Of a stretch of 64,000 nucleotides of DNA, positions 23,236 through 34,412 are shown piece by piece. The stretch comes from Silurus meridionalis (taxonomy: Eukaryota; Chordata; Actinopteri; Siluriformes; Siluridae). The translations under genes and the position numbers were made by a program. Positions within the stretch are counted from its first letter, which is position 1. The number at the start of each line of letters is the position of its first letter. The stretch lies in the NCBI RefSeq assembly GCF_014805685.1, contig NC_060884.1, positions 13,108,356 to 13,172,355 on the forward strand, read 5' to 3'. The notes under the pieces were generated by a model. It was given only the letters and a program-made list of their open reading frames with translations. It had not been told where the DNA came from and ran no database searches.

Positions 23236-23823
23236 GGAAAGCTTCTGGCTAAAATTGCATTATAGTAGAAATGAGAGCAAAATGGAGAATTCAATAGTCT
23301 AACTGACTAAAGTGGAACATCATAGTATTTCAATGATTTTACTCCATGGCAAGCTGCTGAGAGGATCTTCACTCACGCGTCACCAGATAAGATAAACAAA
23401 GGCCATTAAATTCCGCCTTACTTCAGTCCCTTACAAACCCAGATTGAATTGACCTAAAAAGGCAGCCCTGACTGATAAGCTGAAGCTGAAGCTGATAATG
23501 GATGGGTGTTAAGTTCTTTTCCATTTTCCTCCACCCTCTTTATCTGTTTTTAAACTGGAACACTGCTCACAAGACAACTGACCGAGAGGCTTCCAGCACC
23601 AACTCTTCCTTTATGGATATGACTTTGTAGCTGAGGCCCATCACAAGCATTCTTTGTAAATGTCTGTGTCTTGTTTGGAATGACTGTTTCTGGGTCAAAA
23701 TTTGCTTTACTGCAAATAAAAAAGCTTGGCTTTAGCTTGGCTTTTGGCACAGTCGAAGGCTTCAATAAATTCACATCAACATACAAATATATATTAAAAC
23801 CCATAATCTTCACTTGATGAATG

Positions 23824-23895
23824 TACACTATATGGCCAAAGGTTTGTGAACACCTGACAATCGCATCCATATGTGGACCCTTCCCAAAAGAAAGT
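23824..23895. mobile_element. Terminal fragment of Tc1/mariner miniature
   Basis: It starts TACACTATATGGCCAAAGG and continues to CATCCATATGTGGACCCTTC, the left end of the family also seen at 11366, 40187 and 41278. The rest of the element is absent or unrecognisable. Confidence 0.6.
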
Positions 23896-24000
23896 CTAGA
23901 TCTTACTGAAAATATCTGAGAAGAGCTATGCACCTGTTCCTTATTACATGGCCCCTTTATAAGTTTCCTTTTCCACATCACTTGCGTCGGATCTACTCAG

Positions 24001-24600
24001 TTACATTTAGTGATCTACCGGATTTCCGACCGCCAGCATTCCCTGCTGGTTCCTGCTCCTAGTTCCATTCTATTGACTTTGCCGGTTCTAAGGACTATAC
24101 CCGCTCTACGGATTATACCTGCATTCTGGAGTATACCTGATTTCTGGATTATACCGCATTGTGGGTTATACCCGCTTTCTGGATTATGCACGCATTATGG
24201 TTCGTACCTTGCCTCATGTCTTGTTTGTGTTGTGAATTCTATTAAAGACATGATTAAGTTACCCCCCCTTCCTACACGTTGGTCAGTTCCGCCGAGGGAG
24301 CCACTCCGCTCCAGAGTTCCGCCGACAGCACAGCACCTACTAAGGAACTTTGGACCGCGACATCGCCTTCAGAGGGATCTTGGAGTGCGACGGCGCTTCC
24401 GGAGGAACTTTGGACCACAACGTCGCCTTCAGAGGGATCTCAGAGTGTAAAGGCGCTTCTGGAGGAGAAGATCAAAAACTGAGCGGCGCCCTCGGCGGAG
24501 ATCAGAGGCTGAGCGACCCCCTCAGCGGAGATCAGAGGCTGGGCGACGCTCCGCTCCAGAGTTCCCCTGAGGGGAATCTACGTTCATCTTGGTAAAACTC
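24001..24600 (+). mobile_element. LTR-like and leader fragment of a retrotransposon
   Basis: GC- and CpG-rich DNA stands out from the AT-rich flanks. It has repeated GGATTATACC-type words (24085-24190), then TGTTGTGAATTCTATTAAAG (a polyadenylation-like R region), and then a leader with tandem repeats. This order resembles fish Ty3/gypsy LTRs followed by a leader, but I see neither a second LTR nor pol. The high CpG content suggests a relatively recent arrival. Confidence 0.45.
24344..24556 (+). repeat. Minisatellite: 60-bp units then 30-bp units, reading frame open
   Basis: Two 60-bp units (24344-24403, 24404-24463) contain CATCGCCTTCAGAGGGATCT and its variant. They are followed by about three units of 30-33 bp with GGAGATCAGAGGCTGAGCGA. 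All unit lengths are multiples of three, and a frame from 24350 to 24595 stays open, giving a repeated GDQRL motif. It sits in the LTR-like fragment. Confidence 0.8.
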
Positions 24601-25227
24601 TTACATCGCGATGTCTATGAATTCATCCAGAATGAGCGAGTTTCTGTATGGTTTGATATGATAATGATATGATTTAATTAATGTATGATAGACTCATTTA
24701 CAGACAACCACAATTATAATATTGTGGCATGTGTGAATATTCAGTATACACCGGCTGTAGCTGTCATTATAACGGCCCATTTAACCAGCCTACAGTTACA
24801 TGCTCTTTATTTTCATCTTTCTTTTAATCGCTTTCCAATATATTTAGTGTAGTATTGCAACTTGATTTAGCGTTTTATATCAACTTTAAGAAAACAAATT
24901 TGCAGAAGTATAAATCAGTCCTGAAGAATTACTGCTTTTGGATACTCTGAGCTATTTTTGGTTTGGAACACATGCATTCAATGTATTCACATTAAAATTA
25001 TTTGCTGCATAATGATTTACTTTGTTCGGTCACTTTGTCCACACACTTAAATATTTTGCCTTTACAGCACACATTTGTTATGACACTGTTTCGACAACCT
25101 TATGCAATGGCACAACATATATTTACATTCAGAGTTGCATTCATTTCTGACCAAGATCTTGTATTGAGGATAGAAGAGACAAACCACTCTGTAGAGTCTT
25201 CCTATTAAAGACTTAAGGTGTTATGGT
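24601..25227. other. AT-rich spacer
   Basis: No coding exon, RNA gene or recognised element. Confidence 0.4.
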
Positions 25228-25505
25228 TGGGAGTCTTTGGAGCTATAATAATGAAAGGAAATCTGATGTCCATCCACATGAGGGTGGGTTGCCTTTTGAG
25301 TCTGGTTCCTCTCAAGGTTTCTTTTCTTACACTAGTTCAGGGAGTTTTAGTGATGCCACTAACTTGGTATTTAAAGTTTAACTTATAGAGACTAATTTAT
25401 GATGCTAAAATATATATTTGTATTAATTTATTTCCGTATAGCTGCTTTGGGACTATGTCGCAATTGGCAAACGTGCTATACAAATAAAATTGAATTGATT
25501 TGACT
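25228..25505 (+). mobile_element. Retroposon 3' tail
   Basis: It contains CTGGTTCCTCTCAAGGTTTC, AGGGAGTTTTAG and a terminus with GCTATACAAATAAAATTGAA. These words form the 3' end of an abundant fish non-LTR retroposon. It is severely 5'-truncated. Confidence 0.6.
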
Positions 25506-25529
25506 CTGTGGTAGCCAATTTATATTTCC

Positions 25530-25830
25530 TCATGCTACCTGAGCCACTGTTCCATAGTTTAAGTCTATTTTCATCCTGGAGTATGCCTGTTTAATCATTT
25601 CCTCGACCTATAAAGTGGTCCACAAAGTAGACAGTTCACCACTATCTTTTCAGTTTTTATTAATGTGTTTGACAGCTCTTACCCCAATTCCAATGATTTT
25701 ACCAATCTCCTTAGTTGTTTTTTTTGCTTGATGCAGCCCAATACCTTGCTCCTTCTGTAAAATAATAACATCTGCATCAATAATGATCGAATCACAGGGT
25801 CTCTTTATGGCCAGGCAGTCAAATTTTTTT
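25530..25830 (-). mobile_element. DNA-transposon fragment, antisense HTH region
   Basis: The minus strand carries a decayed helix-turn-helix region around the complement of AATGATTTTACCAATCTCC and TTTTTTGCTTGATGCAGCCC, which I recognise from a Tc1-like transposase N-terminus. No frame is open. Confidence 0.45.
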
Positions 25831-25889
25831 TTTTAAAGAACGTTATGATTCCTTTCAGAGTATGTTTGTGTATGAGTGTACTGTGCGTC

Positions 25890-26929
25890 TGGAACGTATT
25901 TATAGCGCTTCACATTTTGTTTGCCCCAATCTGAGGTCCAGAGCGATTTGGAGCAGGTTTTTGTCAAGGATGACTCTGCACATTGCTGCATTCATCTTTC
26001 CCTCAAGTCTGACTAGTCTCCCAGTTCCTGCCACTACAAAATGTCCCCCACAACATGATGCTGCCACCACCAAGCTTAACAGTACGGAGGGTAATGGTGT
26101 TGCCTGGTTTGCTTCAGACATGACACTTGGCATTCAGGCTAAAGAGTTAAATCTTTGTTTCTCATGGACTGAGAGTCATTCAGGTGCCTTTTGGCAAACT
26201 CCAGGCGGGCTGTCATTTTCTGAGGAGTGGTTTCCGTCTGGTCACTCTACCATACAGGTCTGATTGGTGGAGTGCTGCAGAGATGGTTGCTCTTCTGAAA
26301 GGGTTTCTCTACACAGAGAAATGCTGGAACTCTTTCAGAGTGACCATCATGTTTTTTGGTCACCTCTATGACTAAGGCCCTTCTCGCTCAGTTTGGCCGG
26401 GCAGCTGGCTCTAGGGGTTTCAAACTTCTTCCATTTCCAAATGATGGAGGCTACTGTGCTGCAGAAATTTTTCTGTACCATTCCCCAGATCTGTGCCTCG
26501 ATACAATCCTGTCTCAGAGGTCTACAGATAATTCCTTGGACTTCATGGCTTGGTTTGTGCTCTGACATGCACTGTTAACTGTGGGACCTTCTATAGACAG
26601 GTGTGTGCCTTTCCAAATCATGTCCAATCAACTGAATTTACCACAGGTGGGCTCCAATCAAGTTGTAGAAACATCTCAAGGATGATCAGTGGAAACAGGA
26701 TGCACCGGAGCTCAATTTTGAATGTCATGGCAAAAGCTGTGAATACTTATATACATGTAATTTTTTCTTTTTAATAAATTTGCAAAGATTTCAAAGAAAC
26801 TTCTTTCACTTTATTATGGGGTATTGTTTGTAGAATTTAGAGGAAAATAATGAGTTTAATCCATTTCGAAATAAGGCTGTAACATAACAAAATGTGGAAA
26901 AAGTGAAGCGCTGTGAATGCACTGTAATC
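25890..26929 (-). mobile_element. Tc1-like element with internal deletion
   Basis: A degenerate left end (TTTATAGCGCTTCACATTTTG) and a right end (AAAGTGAAGCGCTGTGAATG, ending near 26929) are inverted copies. Between them the minus strand encodes a transposase N-terminus at 26347-26568 (VASIIWKWKKFETPR, an HTH region) and decayed catalytic parts to the left. Stops and frameshifts abolish function. The two ends of the same family form the foldback at 32831-32939. Confidence 0.8.
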
Positions 26930-29415
26930 AACTTTAACTTACACAATCAAAGTTTTCCATTTAAACTTCCAGTACATGTACAGTTGGACATTCAGTGCTT
27001 TCAGAAGGCACAGGGTTAGCCACTTTATTTTGTTTTTGACCCTCTCGTTTGGTTGTCATGGTGGTTCCACATTATTGATCACCTCTGTGCATGGCCATTC
27101 CACATGTAGTGTTACTTCTTCACAGTTATGGGAATAGACATTGTATAAGCCTGAGCTCAGGCAAGGCTTATGTTGTTCTCTGTGTCGAGGGAGATTTAAA
27201 TTTGGGTTCTCCAAAAATATGCTGGAAGGGGGACTAGCCATTCTGAATTAGTTACAAGTATTAATTAGCTTGTGTGAGAATCACTGGCAATCACTGAATG
27301 AAACCATCTGTGTTTCCTTTTTAGGGTTTTTTTTGGCAAAATATTTAATCAATTTTTAGCAATTACCAAACTACAGTGCTTTCCTTGGTTTCTTATTTTT
27401 CCATAAATACAAATTGTTTGATTGTATTTTTATCCTAATATGCTTATCTGATTTTGTTATCCAATGTACTGATGAGCAAGTTTAGGAAGCACACACTGAT
27501 TGATCTCATATTTTTCAAACTTGTATGCATAGATGTCATTTAGGACATTTATACACTAAGAAGAATTAAACTTAATATGAACCAGTATATAAAATACATA
27601 TACTGGTTTATATTACGTTGAATTATTCTTAGTGTTATTTTCTGCTATTGTTGTCTGTATATACTATTGTCTGTTAGTCCTTATTAATGTCTACTACTAC
27701 TACATGCTGCATAGTCATTTACTAAATTTACTTTGTTTTGTTTTTATCCATTGGCATTAGATTGTGATGTAATGACAATAAGGCTGATTTCAAATCTGAC
27801 TTTTAGCAATTCATTTACACTTTTTCTGTGGATGTATTTCATGGCATTGTGGTGAAATTCAATGGCATTCTGGTGGATAAATTGTGAAATGCGCTGTTTA
27901 TTTATTTCTGTTATGTTAAACCTTATGTAGCAAACATGACAATTGAATATGAAGCAATTTGGAAAGCCTTTTTTTTGACAGTGTTTGTAACTCTGGACCA
28001 TTACTCTCTCAAAAAACAATTTTCTAGGGCAATACACAGAATGCTTATAAATGCAGTCCCTTCCCTTCAGACAGCATGGCCGATCTTGCGCATCTGGCTC
28101 CCAACCATGGAAGGCTGTGACTGGAACTTTTGATCTCCTGATGAGAAGGGTAAACACTTTTTTTTTTTTTTGCTGCGCCACAGGTGATGTTTTTCTGGTC
28201 ATTATACATATGACCTTCATAGAAAGTTTTCCCATAATGCATATTATATTCATTTTTACTTTTTCTTTATATCATTAAAAGATCAGCCAAAGGAAATTAT
28301 GTCTGTAGCTGTGTATAATAAACATTCTGTGATATTTTAATGCATATTTTAAGTAAGTACACTTATAAATGTAACTCTGAAATGAGCTCTAGCTCTAGCC
28401 CTTACAGTTCCCCAGGTTCACTTGAATTACTCACAGTTTATGTATGAAATTTTCAGTTTCATAATCTATGGATGTTTTACTTAAGCTTTCATTTGACTTT
28501 TGTGAAAGGATTAATTGGATCTGCTTTCTGTAATACCTGCCTTCTAACAGCAATATATTTTGACTTTCTGAATCTGACAAGTTAATAAACATCTTTACTC
28601 TCTTCATTTCCTTTATCCTGATTAGATTAAAATGTTCACTACATGGGAGTCTACATGGGAGTCTACTTAGTTCCATTTAACTGTCTCTTCTTATCCAAGT
28701 GTTGGAAGAAAGCCATAATTCAGCCGCACAGCCATCAAGGCTTGGCACAGGGATGAAGATCAACAGTGACGTTCATGTGAAGGTAAAATAAGTGTGTCTG
28801 TGTCTGTGTGTGAGTGTGTGGAAGAGTACTAGTGTCACTGAGCTGTGAAGGAGAGATAGCCTCAGGGCCAGTCACCGATGGAGACCTTTCAAATCCCATC
28901 GTGTCATTTCAGTTCCTTGTCAACCCCCCACCCCACTATCAATGCAGATAATGTGCTTGGGTAAAGGTTACAATGCACCCTGACATTTCTGCTGAAACAA
29001 CTATGAGATTCTTAATACCCCTGCTTGTAAATGTGTGTTTCAGGGTTTGCATTTGTACTTCTCTTTTCTTTTCTTTACTTTTCTTTTCTTTTCTTTTTTT
29101 TGTGGGGGGTGGGGGTGTCAATGGTATAGATTTATAATGAGAAAGCTAAATCTCTGCAAATGGAATTTAAGAAAATGCTAAGTGTATAGAGAATCCATGA
29201 CTTGAATAAGAGGATGAAAAAATATGTGCTGAAAATTTTGCAAATGAAAAGTGTGAACTTGTCTAATCTCTGTGGCTCTGACTGTGTGTGTGTATGTGTG
29301 TGTGTGAGCATGCCTTTATTTGTCAGTAGGAACCAAATATCCCTTCAAGTATTGAAATATCTGACAGTTTTGAACTAATGGGAACAGTTAGACATTTTCA
29401 CAAAAGGAAAAAATA

Positions 29416-29447
<32 letters not shown>

Positions 29448-29992
29448 GTTGTGTGAGTGAACGTTAGCACTGAACTGCAGTTCTCATTATCGAAGTGCAT
29501 ATTTCAACTGCTATGAGAGATCATTTTCAGTAACAAAATTCCCAGTGTGCAAATGACTACATATATTCCAGGAATACACAAGTCTAGACAAGCTTAGCTT
29601 TGCCCAACAGTGAATTGAACCAGTCAAGACAGATTTTTATTTCACAGTCTGAAATCTATCAGCTAGAATGCGTGAGAAAGTGCTACCTACTTCTACTGCT
29701 GAGAAATAAACCACTGACAAGCTATTCCACAAATAATACACAAATAAATTACTCAGTTTATTCTGTTTTATTTAACATTTGCACAGTTAATGTCAAAATC
29801 CTTTATTTGTATAATGAAAGCATTTGGGGCCCCTACTTTATTCCAGTATTTTTGCGGATTGTTAAAGTGTCTTTGCCATTCTGTCCAGCATGTAATCAGT
29901 TCAATTTGAAAGTGTTTTCAAGATGTTGTTTTCTACTGATTTTGCAGACAGTTCTCTTTGCTTTGTAGGCATCTATTAGCTTCGTTTTTTGG
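26930..29992. other. Non-genic, AT-rich, with simple repeats
   Basis: No exons were supported. It contains the imperfect palindrome at 27553-27635, a poly-T run near 28160-28172, a TTTTC-rich tract at 29058-29101 and a (TG)n tract at about 29419-29448. Confidence 0.5.
27553..27635. repeat. Stem-loop palindrome, 38-bp arms
   Basis: The left arm 27553-27590 (starting ACACTAAGAAGAATTAAAC) pairs with the right arm 27598-27635 (ending TTGAATTATTCTTAGTGT) with four mismatches and a 7-base loop. It looks like a tiny foldback transposon without internal sequence. Confidence 0.9.
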
Positions 29993-30000
29993 ATCCTCGG

Positions 30001-31202
30001 CAGAAGTGGCAAAAGTACACACATCCTTTACTTAAGTAGAAATACAGATCCTCATGTTTTAAAATACTCGGGTAAAAGTTGAAGTACTGATTATACTTTT
30101 TTACTCAAGTGAAAGTAAAGAAGTCTTGGCTTGGACATGTACTTAAGTAAAAACTAGTTAATACTTCTACCTGTGTTAGTGTCACACTGGTAACTGGACC
30201 TTACATCATATTAATGATTAGATAGATAGATAGAAGAAGCTTTTTATATATATATATATAATCATAGACATTTTACAGATTTGAATGATGTATTGTTTTT
30301 ATCTGTACGATCAATAAAGACAATAATTTAAGTTTGTTTCGCCATTATGAGGGAAAAACCCACAAAACGCCACCCAGAGGGTAAATTGTGTAAAACATGG
30401 CGGATTTGGCGTTTGAAATGAGACTTGGCGCAGAAATAAAACAAATGTTTACTGATTATTTTTCGGTGGAGTTTATTTATTTATTTTATATCTAAGTAAA
30501 GAAGGGACGCCGTAAATTAGTGTATGTTTTGCTGGAGGTTTTAATTTAGCCTCTTTTATATTTAGTTATTTATTTAAGTATTTATACTTTTTATAAAAAT
30601 GGTAAAAACAGAAATGCGCTCTGAATTGATATCGCGTTAATAAAATTCAGTGCCGTTTAAAATAATTTTGCAAAACGAATTAAAATACCTAATAAATGTG
30701 TCCAGGCTGAACATCCACATATAGACCACAAGCAGAGAAAAGATGATGATGATGATGATGATGATGATCAGAAATGTGTTCTCAGTCATGTTTACATCAC
30801 TGACTCCCTCTGTCTCATCCATGTTAGCTTTACTTCTTGCTGCTTTCTGCCTGCTGATTCTTAGCTTCGTAAACTAGTCTACATCTGTGGTGAGTGAGAG
30901 ACAGGACTTTATACACCAGTGAACTGAAAAAGACGCGCAGTAACAGGAAATCGGTTGTTCGGCTGAAATCGGCACGCAGTGAAAAAAAAATTAAATTGAT
31001 ATTTCACCAAATCAATGGATTAAAACTAAAGTAACGAGTCTGTTAGAATGTAAGAAGTAAAAAGTACAGATATTTGTGTAAAAATGTAATGAGTAAAAGT
31101 AAAAAGTTAAAAAAATAAATAGTGGAGTGAAGTACTGATACCAAAAAAAATCTACTTAAGTACAGTAACGAAGTATTTGTACTCCGTTACTTCCCACCTC
31201 TG
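30001..31202. mobile_element. hAT non-autonomous element, 8-bp target duplication
   Basis: The element starts CAGAAGTGGCAAAAGTACA and ends with the inverse of CAGAGGTGGGAAGTAACGG. It is flanked by ATCCTCGG on both sides (29993-30000 and 31203-31210), an exact 8-bp duplication as made by hAT transposases. The subterminal regions are rich in ACTTAAGTA-type words. There is no transposase frame. A second copy, interrupted, lies at 38080-40041. Confidence 0.92.
30742..30769. repeat. (GAT)n trinucleotide repeat
   Basis: About nine GAT units inside the hAT element; the second hAT copy has lost this segment. Confidence 0.9.
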
Positions 31203-32830
31203 ATCCTCGGTCAGCTGCTCAGTGAATTTTAAACCACATTTAAATATACTCTGGATTTGTTGTGACAGTAGGTATGGGTAGGCCCAGCGAATAACAGCAA
31301 CTTCTGAGAAAAACTGGGAGGTGTACAAATTTCTGCACATGCCACAACTACTTGCCTCCTGTATGTGCTTCTGATTGAGTGTCAAAACAGTAGAGACACT
31401 GTCATAAGTTTCATGAAGGCTGTCCTTGGTTGCAGTAACATCAAATCAGCTGCCAGGGAGCTTGTCACATCATACATTTTAGGACCATCGAGCTTACTTT
31501 CTGACCAAAGACTTCTTTCTATTTGTGCATTTTCTGTCTGTGACAACAACCAGATTTAACAAATTAAAATAAATAGATAAAAATAAATAAAGCAAAGTGT
31601 GATATAAAATGCAAAAATACATTTACCATGCATTTCCAGACACTGACTATTCTCAATCAGCCTCTGGTCAGATGTCTGCCTTACATTCAAATTGGCCAGC
31701 ACATAGCTGTTCAGAATCACACAAGGTTGATTGGTCAAGCACCCTCTCTTTCATGCAGACAAATGATAATTTATTAGAAAAAGAAGGTGTTTTCACATGC
31801 TTCTCTGGCATGTGCAATCAGCACGCACCCACATCTAAGTGACCAATGTGTCACTTCTTTTCAGCATAGAGCCCCAGGGGGCAGTGAATCTACTCTTGCC
31901 AATAACTGGCACATCTATTCCCACTAGGCAATTTATTTGCCTGATTAGTACAGAGAGAAATTATATGTATGGTACTTGCCATTGTGTTGTTAGGTATGAA
32001 TTAGCATGGACTAAAGTTGGTGTGTTTGCACCTAAATGTACCTTCCTGTAAAAATCTCAAGCTTTGTTCCATTTCTAAAAATACTTTGATTTGATTTTCG
32101 CAACACAATCTAGTTACACATGTGATCTGTAACACTGTAACAAATGTAATCTTGTCTCATAAGTTTAATATCTAACCACTCACACCTGCAGACAAATGTC
32201 ATTGACCACATGCCCACTTGAAAGTAATAACTTCCTATTCCCACCTTTAATTTTTATTTGTATCTGTTTACGCATTGTCTGTTCATTCCAAATATGTATT
32301 CACCCTAAATGACCTTACATCTTACATTTTTGTATATTTAGACTATATGTATAACATATATTTATTTACTTTGACATACCTTTGATCATTAATAAATTGT
32401 GTTTACCCAGGAATGTATATGCAACTGCGATAGCTTGAGAACAATTAGGCTATGTGATTTACCAACTGACAGTACAAGAAGAGACACCTTTTCAGAGCAA
32501 TTGATTGGGTGTTACTGAAAGGATGTATCCCTTTTGTGTGGCATTGATTAGCCAGCATTGAGTGAAGAAGCCTTCTGATGGTGATTGATTGGTCAAAGTA
32601 ATTTTCCTCCTGGATGAGCAAGAGTCAAAACACTTCTTTTGTGAGGAGCTTTTCTGAATGTGCATCTTGAAGATCATCTAGATCGAACAAACAATCAAAA
32701 CAGAGTTTTAGAGGTTTGGGGTGGCATAGACCTGAGATGTGCATAGTGGAATGAGGTGTGTGACATTCTTTCAGTTCACTTCAAATCAAAAACATTGTAA
32801 ATCCAGTAAATGCTGCAGCCCACGTATACA
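31203..32830. other. Non-genic spacer
   Basis: AT-rich DNA with no supported gene or recognised element apart from the hAT target duplication at its left edge. Confidence 0.4.
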
Positions 32831-32939
32831 TACAGTGCATTCGGGAAATATTCACAGCGCTTTACTTTTTTTCAAATTTACAATAATAACAAAATGTGAA
32901 AAAAGTGAAGCGCTGTGAATACTTTTTCGATGCACTATA
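32831..32939. mobile_element. Foldback made of two Tc1 termini
   Basis: A 109-bp inverted repeat. Its left arm starts TACAGTGCATTC and contains TTCACAGCGCTTTACTTTTT; its right arm contains AAAAAGTGAAGCGCTGTGAA and ends GATGCACTATA. These are the two ends of the Tc1 family at 25890-26929 with the whole interior missing. Confidence 0.85.
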
Positions 32940-34242
32940 ATTAACTAGGTGGAAGTTTTTTGATTTTTTGATGTCTCTGAACTTCAATCTAGGTTGCAAA
33001 AAGTAATGCACTGATTTGTACCAATACAGTAAATTGAATGATAAGGCATACAATATCTAAGTTCTCTTTTATAAATATTATTACACAGATAAAAACTAAT
33101 CTATCATCATATAATCATCACTCCTTCCTTGTTATGACCTGTATTGTAAAATGGCACTTCTGTTTTGCCATCCTCTATCTCAGCCAGCACCTGCTAAACA
33201 CTTTCTGTCTGTGCTCCCCTCTGCTCCTCCTCCTTCTACTTCATCAATCACCTCTTGAAGGCAAACCATGTGCATATGGAGAGAAGCAAGCTGGTTCAAT
33301 ATGGCAATCCTATTTTTTATTGCCAGTTCAGTTTTTCTGAAAAGGTGAAATCTCTTGTTTGCTTTTTTAAATTCTCCCAATCTTTGCATAGCCCATTGTG
33401 ATTTATTTTAGGAAGGGTAAAACAAGTCAATTAATGAAGCAAGTGAAAGAAGAAGACAATAATTCATGTTTGACCACAATATGCCACACCGGTAATAAGA
33501 ATTTCATTCAGTTTGGTCATGCGAGAAATGTGTTTATATTAAATCCTTCACTTGTAGATGAAGATGTAACATGGTAATTATTTCAAGAGGTGGATTTCTG
33601 AATACACAGATGTATATGTGTTGTCTGCTTATAATATATTGTATTATATTAAATAATCTTGATATAGTATGTAATAATTATGGCTGCATTACAAGCAAAT
33701 GTTTGTTTAAAAGATTAAAACAAAGCATGATTTAATAAAGGCAGAAGGAAATCTCCATGTCCAGGAGATGTGTCTAACTAATATTCCTCACATCAGCTCT
33801 GTGAAATTAAAATGCACTCCTTGGATGATAAAGCCCAAATCTGCAGCTTTTAATGGTTTTACTAACAAATCTTCAGGAATATCTTTTTTCTTGGATTTCA
33901 TCAAATGATTATGCCTTGTAGGTACACTTGTGGATATCTTTTTACGAAAAGGGAAGTCAACTGTTTTAAGCTGTCAATGAGTAGTTTAGAAAAATGTTGT
34001 GAACCCAGGAATATGTAAAGTTTTAAATAAATTATTTTACTCAATATCATGAGTGTACCTTTGTAGATTATATAAGGGAATTTTCCCTTTTCTATAGTTT
34101 CTTCAACTTGTTTATTGGAGCAAATGTAAATGAGAAAATCATGAGCTCTCAGGAGTGCAGTAGCCAAATTTCTGACCAATTACTTGCTGTTAAGACCATT
34201 AATATTGTGCCATTTTGGGCATTTGGCCCATGTTTTTATTTT

Positions 34243-34243
<1 letters not shown>

Positions 34244-34304
<61 letters not shown>
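34244..34304. repeat. (TTA)n microsatellite
   Basis: About twenty TTA units; open frames across it are artefacts. Confidence 0.97.
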
Positions 34305-34334
34305 TTACAGTTATTGTATCTGTAAATTATTTTC

Positions 34335-34412
34335 TATTTATTTATTTATTTATTTATTTAATAATTGTTTATTTGTTTATTTATTTATTTTATTTATTTA
34401 TTTATTTATTTT
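34335..34412. repeat. (TTTA)n microsatellite
   Basis: TTTA units with small interruptions (ATAATTG near 34360, TTTG near 34373). Confidence 0.93.

Noticed and set aside
24344..24556. CRISPR array
   Set aside because: The units are contiguous tandem repeats without spacers, in vertebrate DNA.
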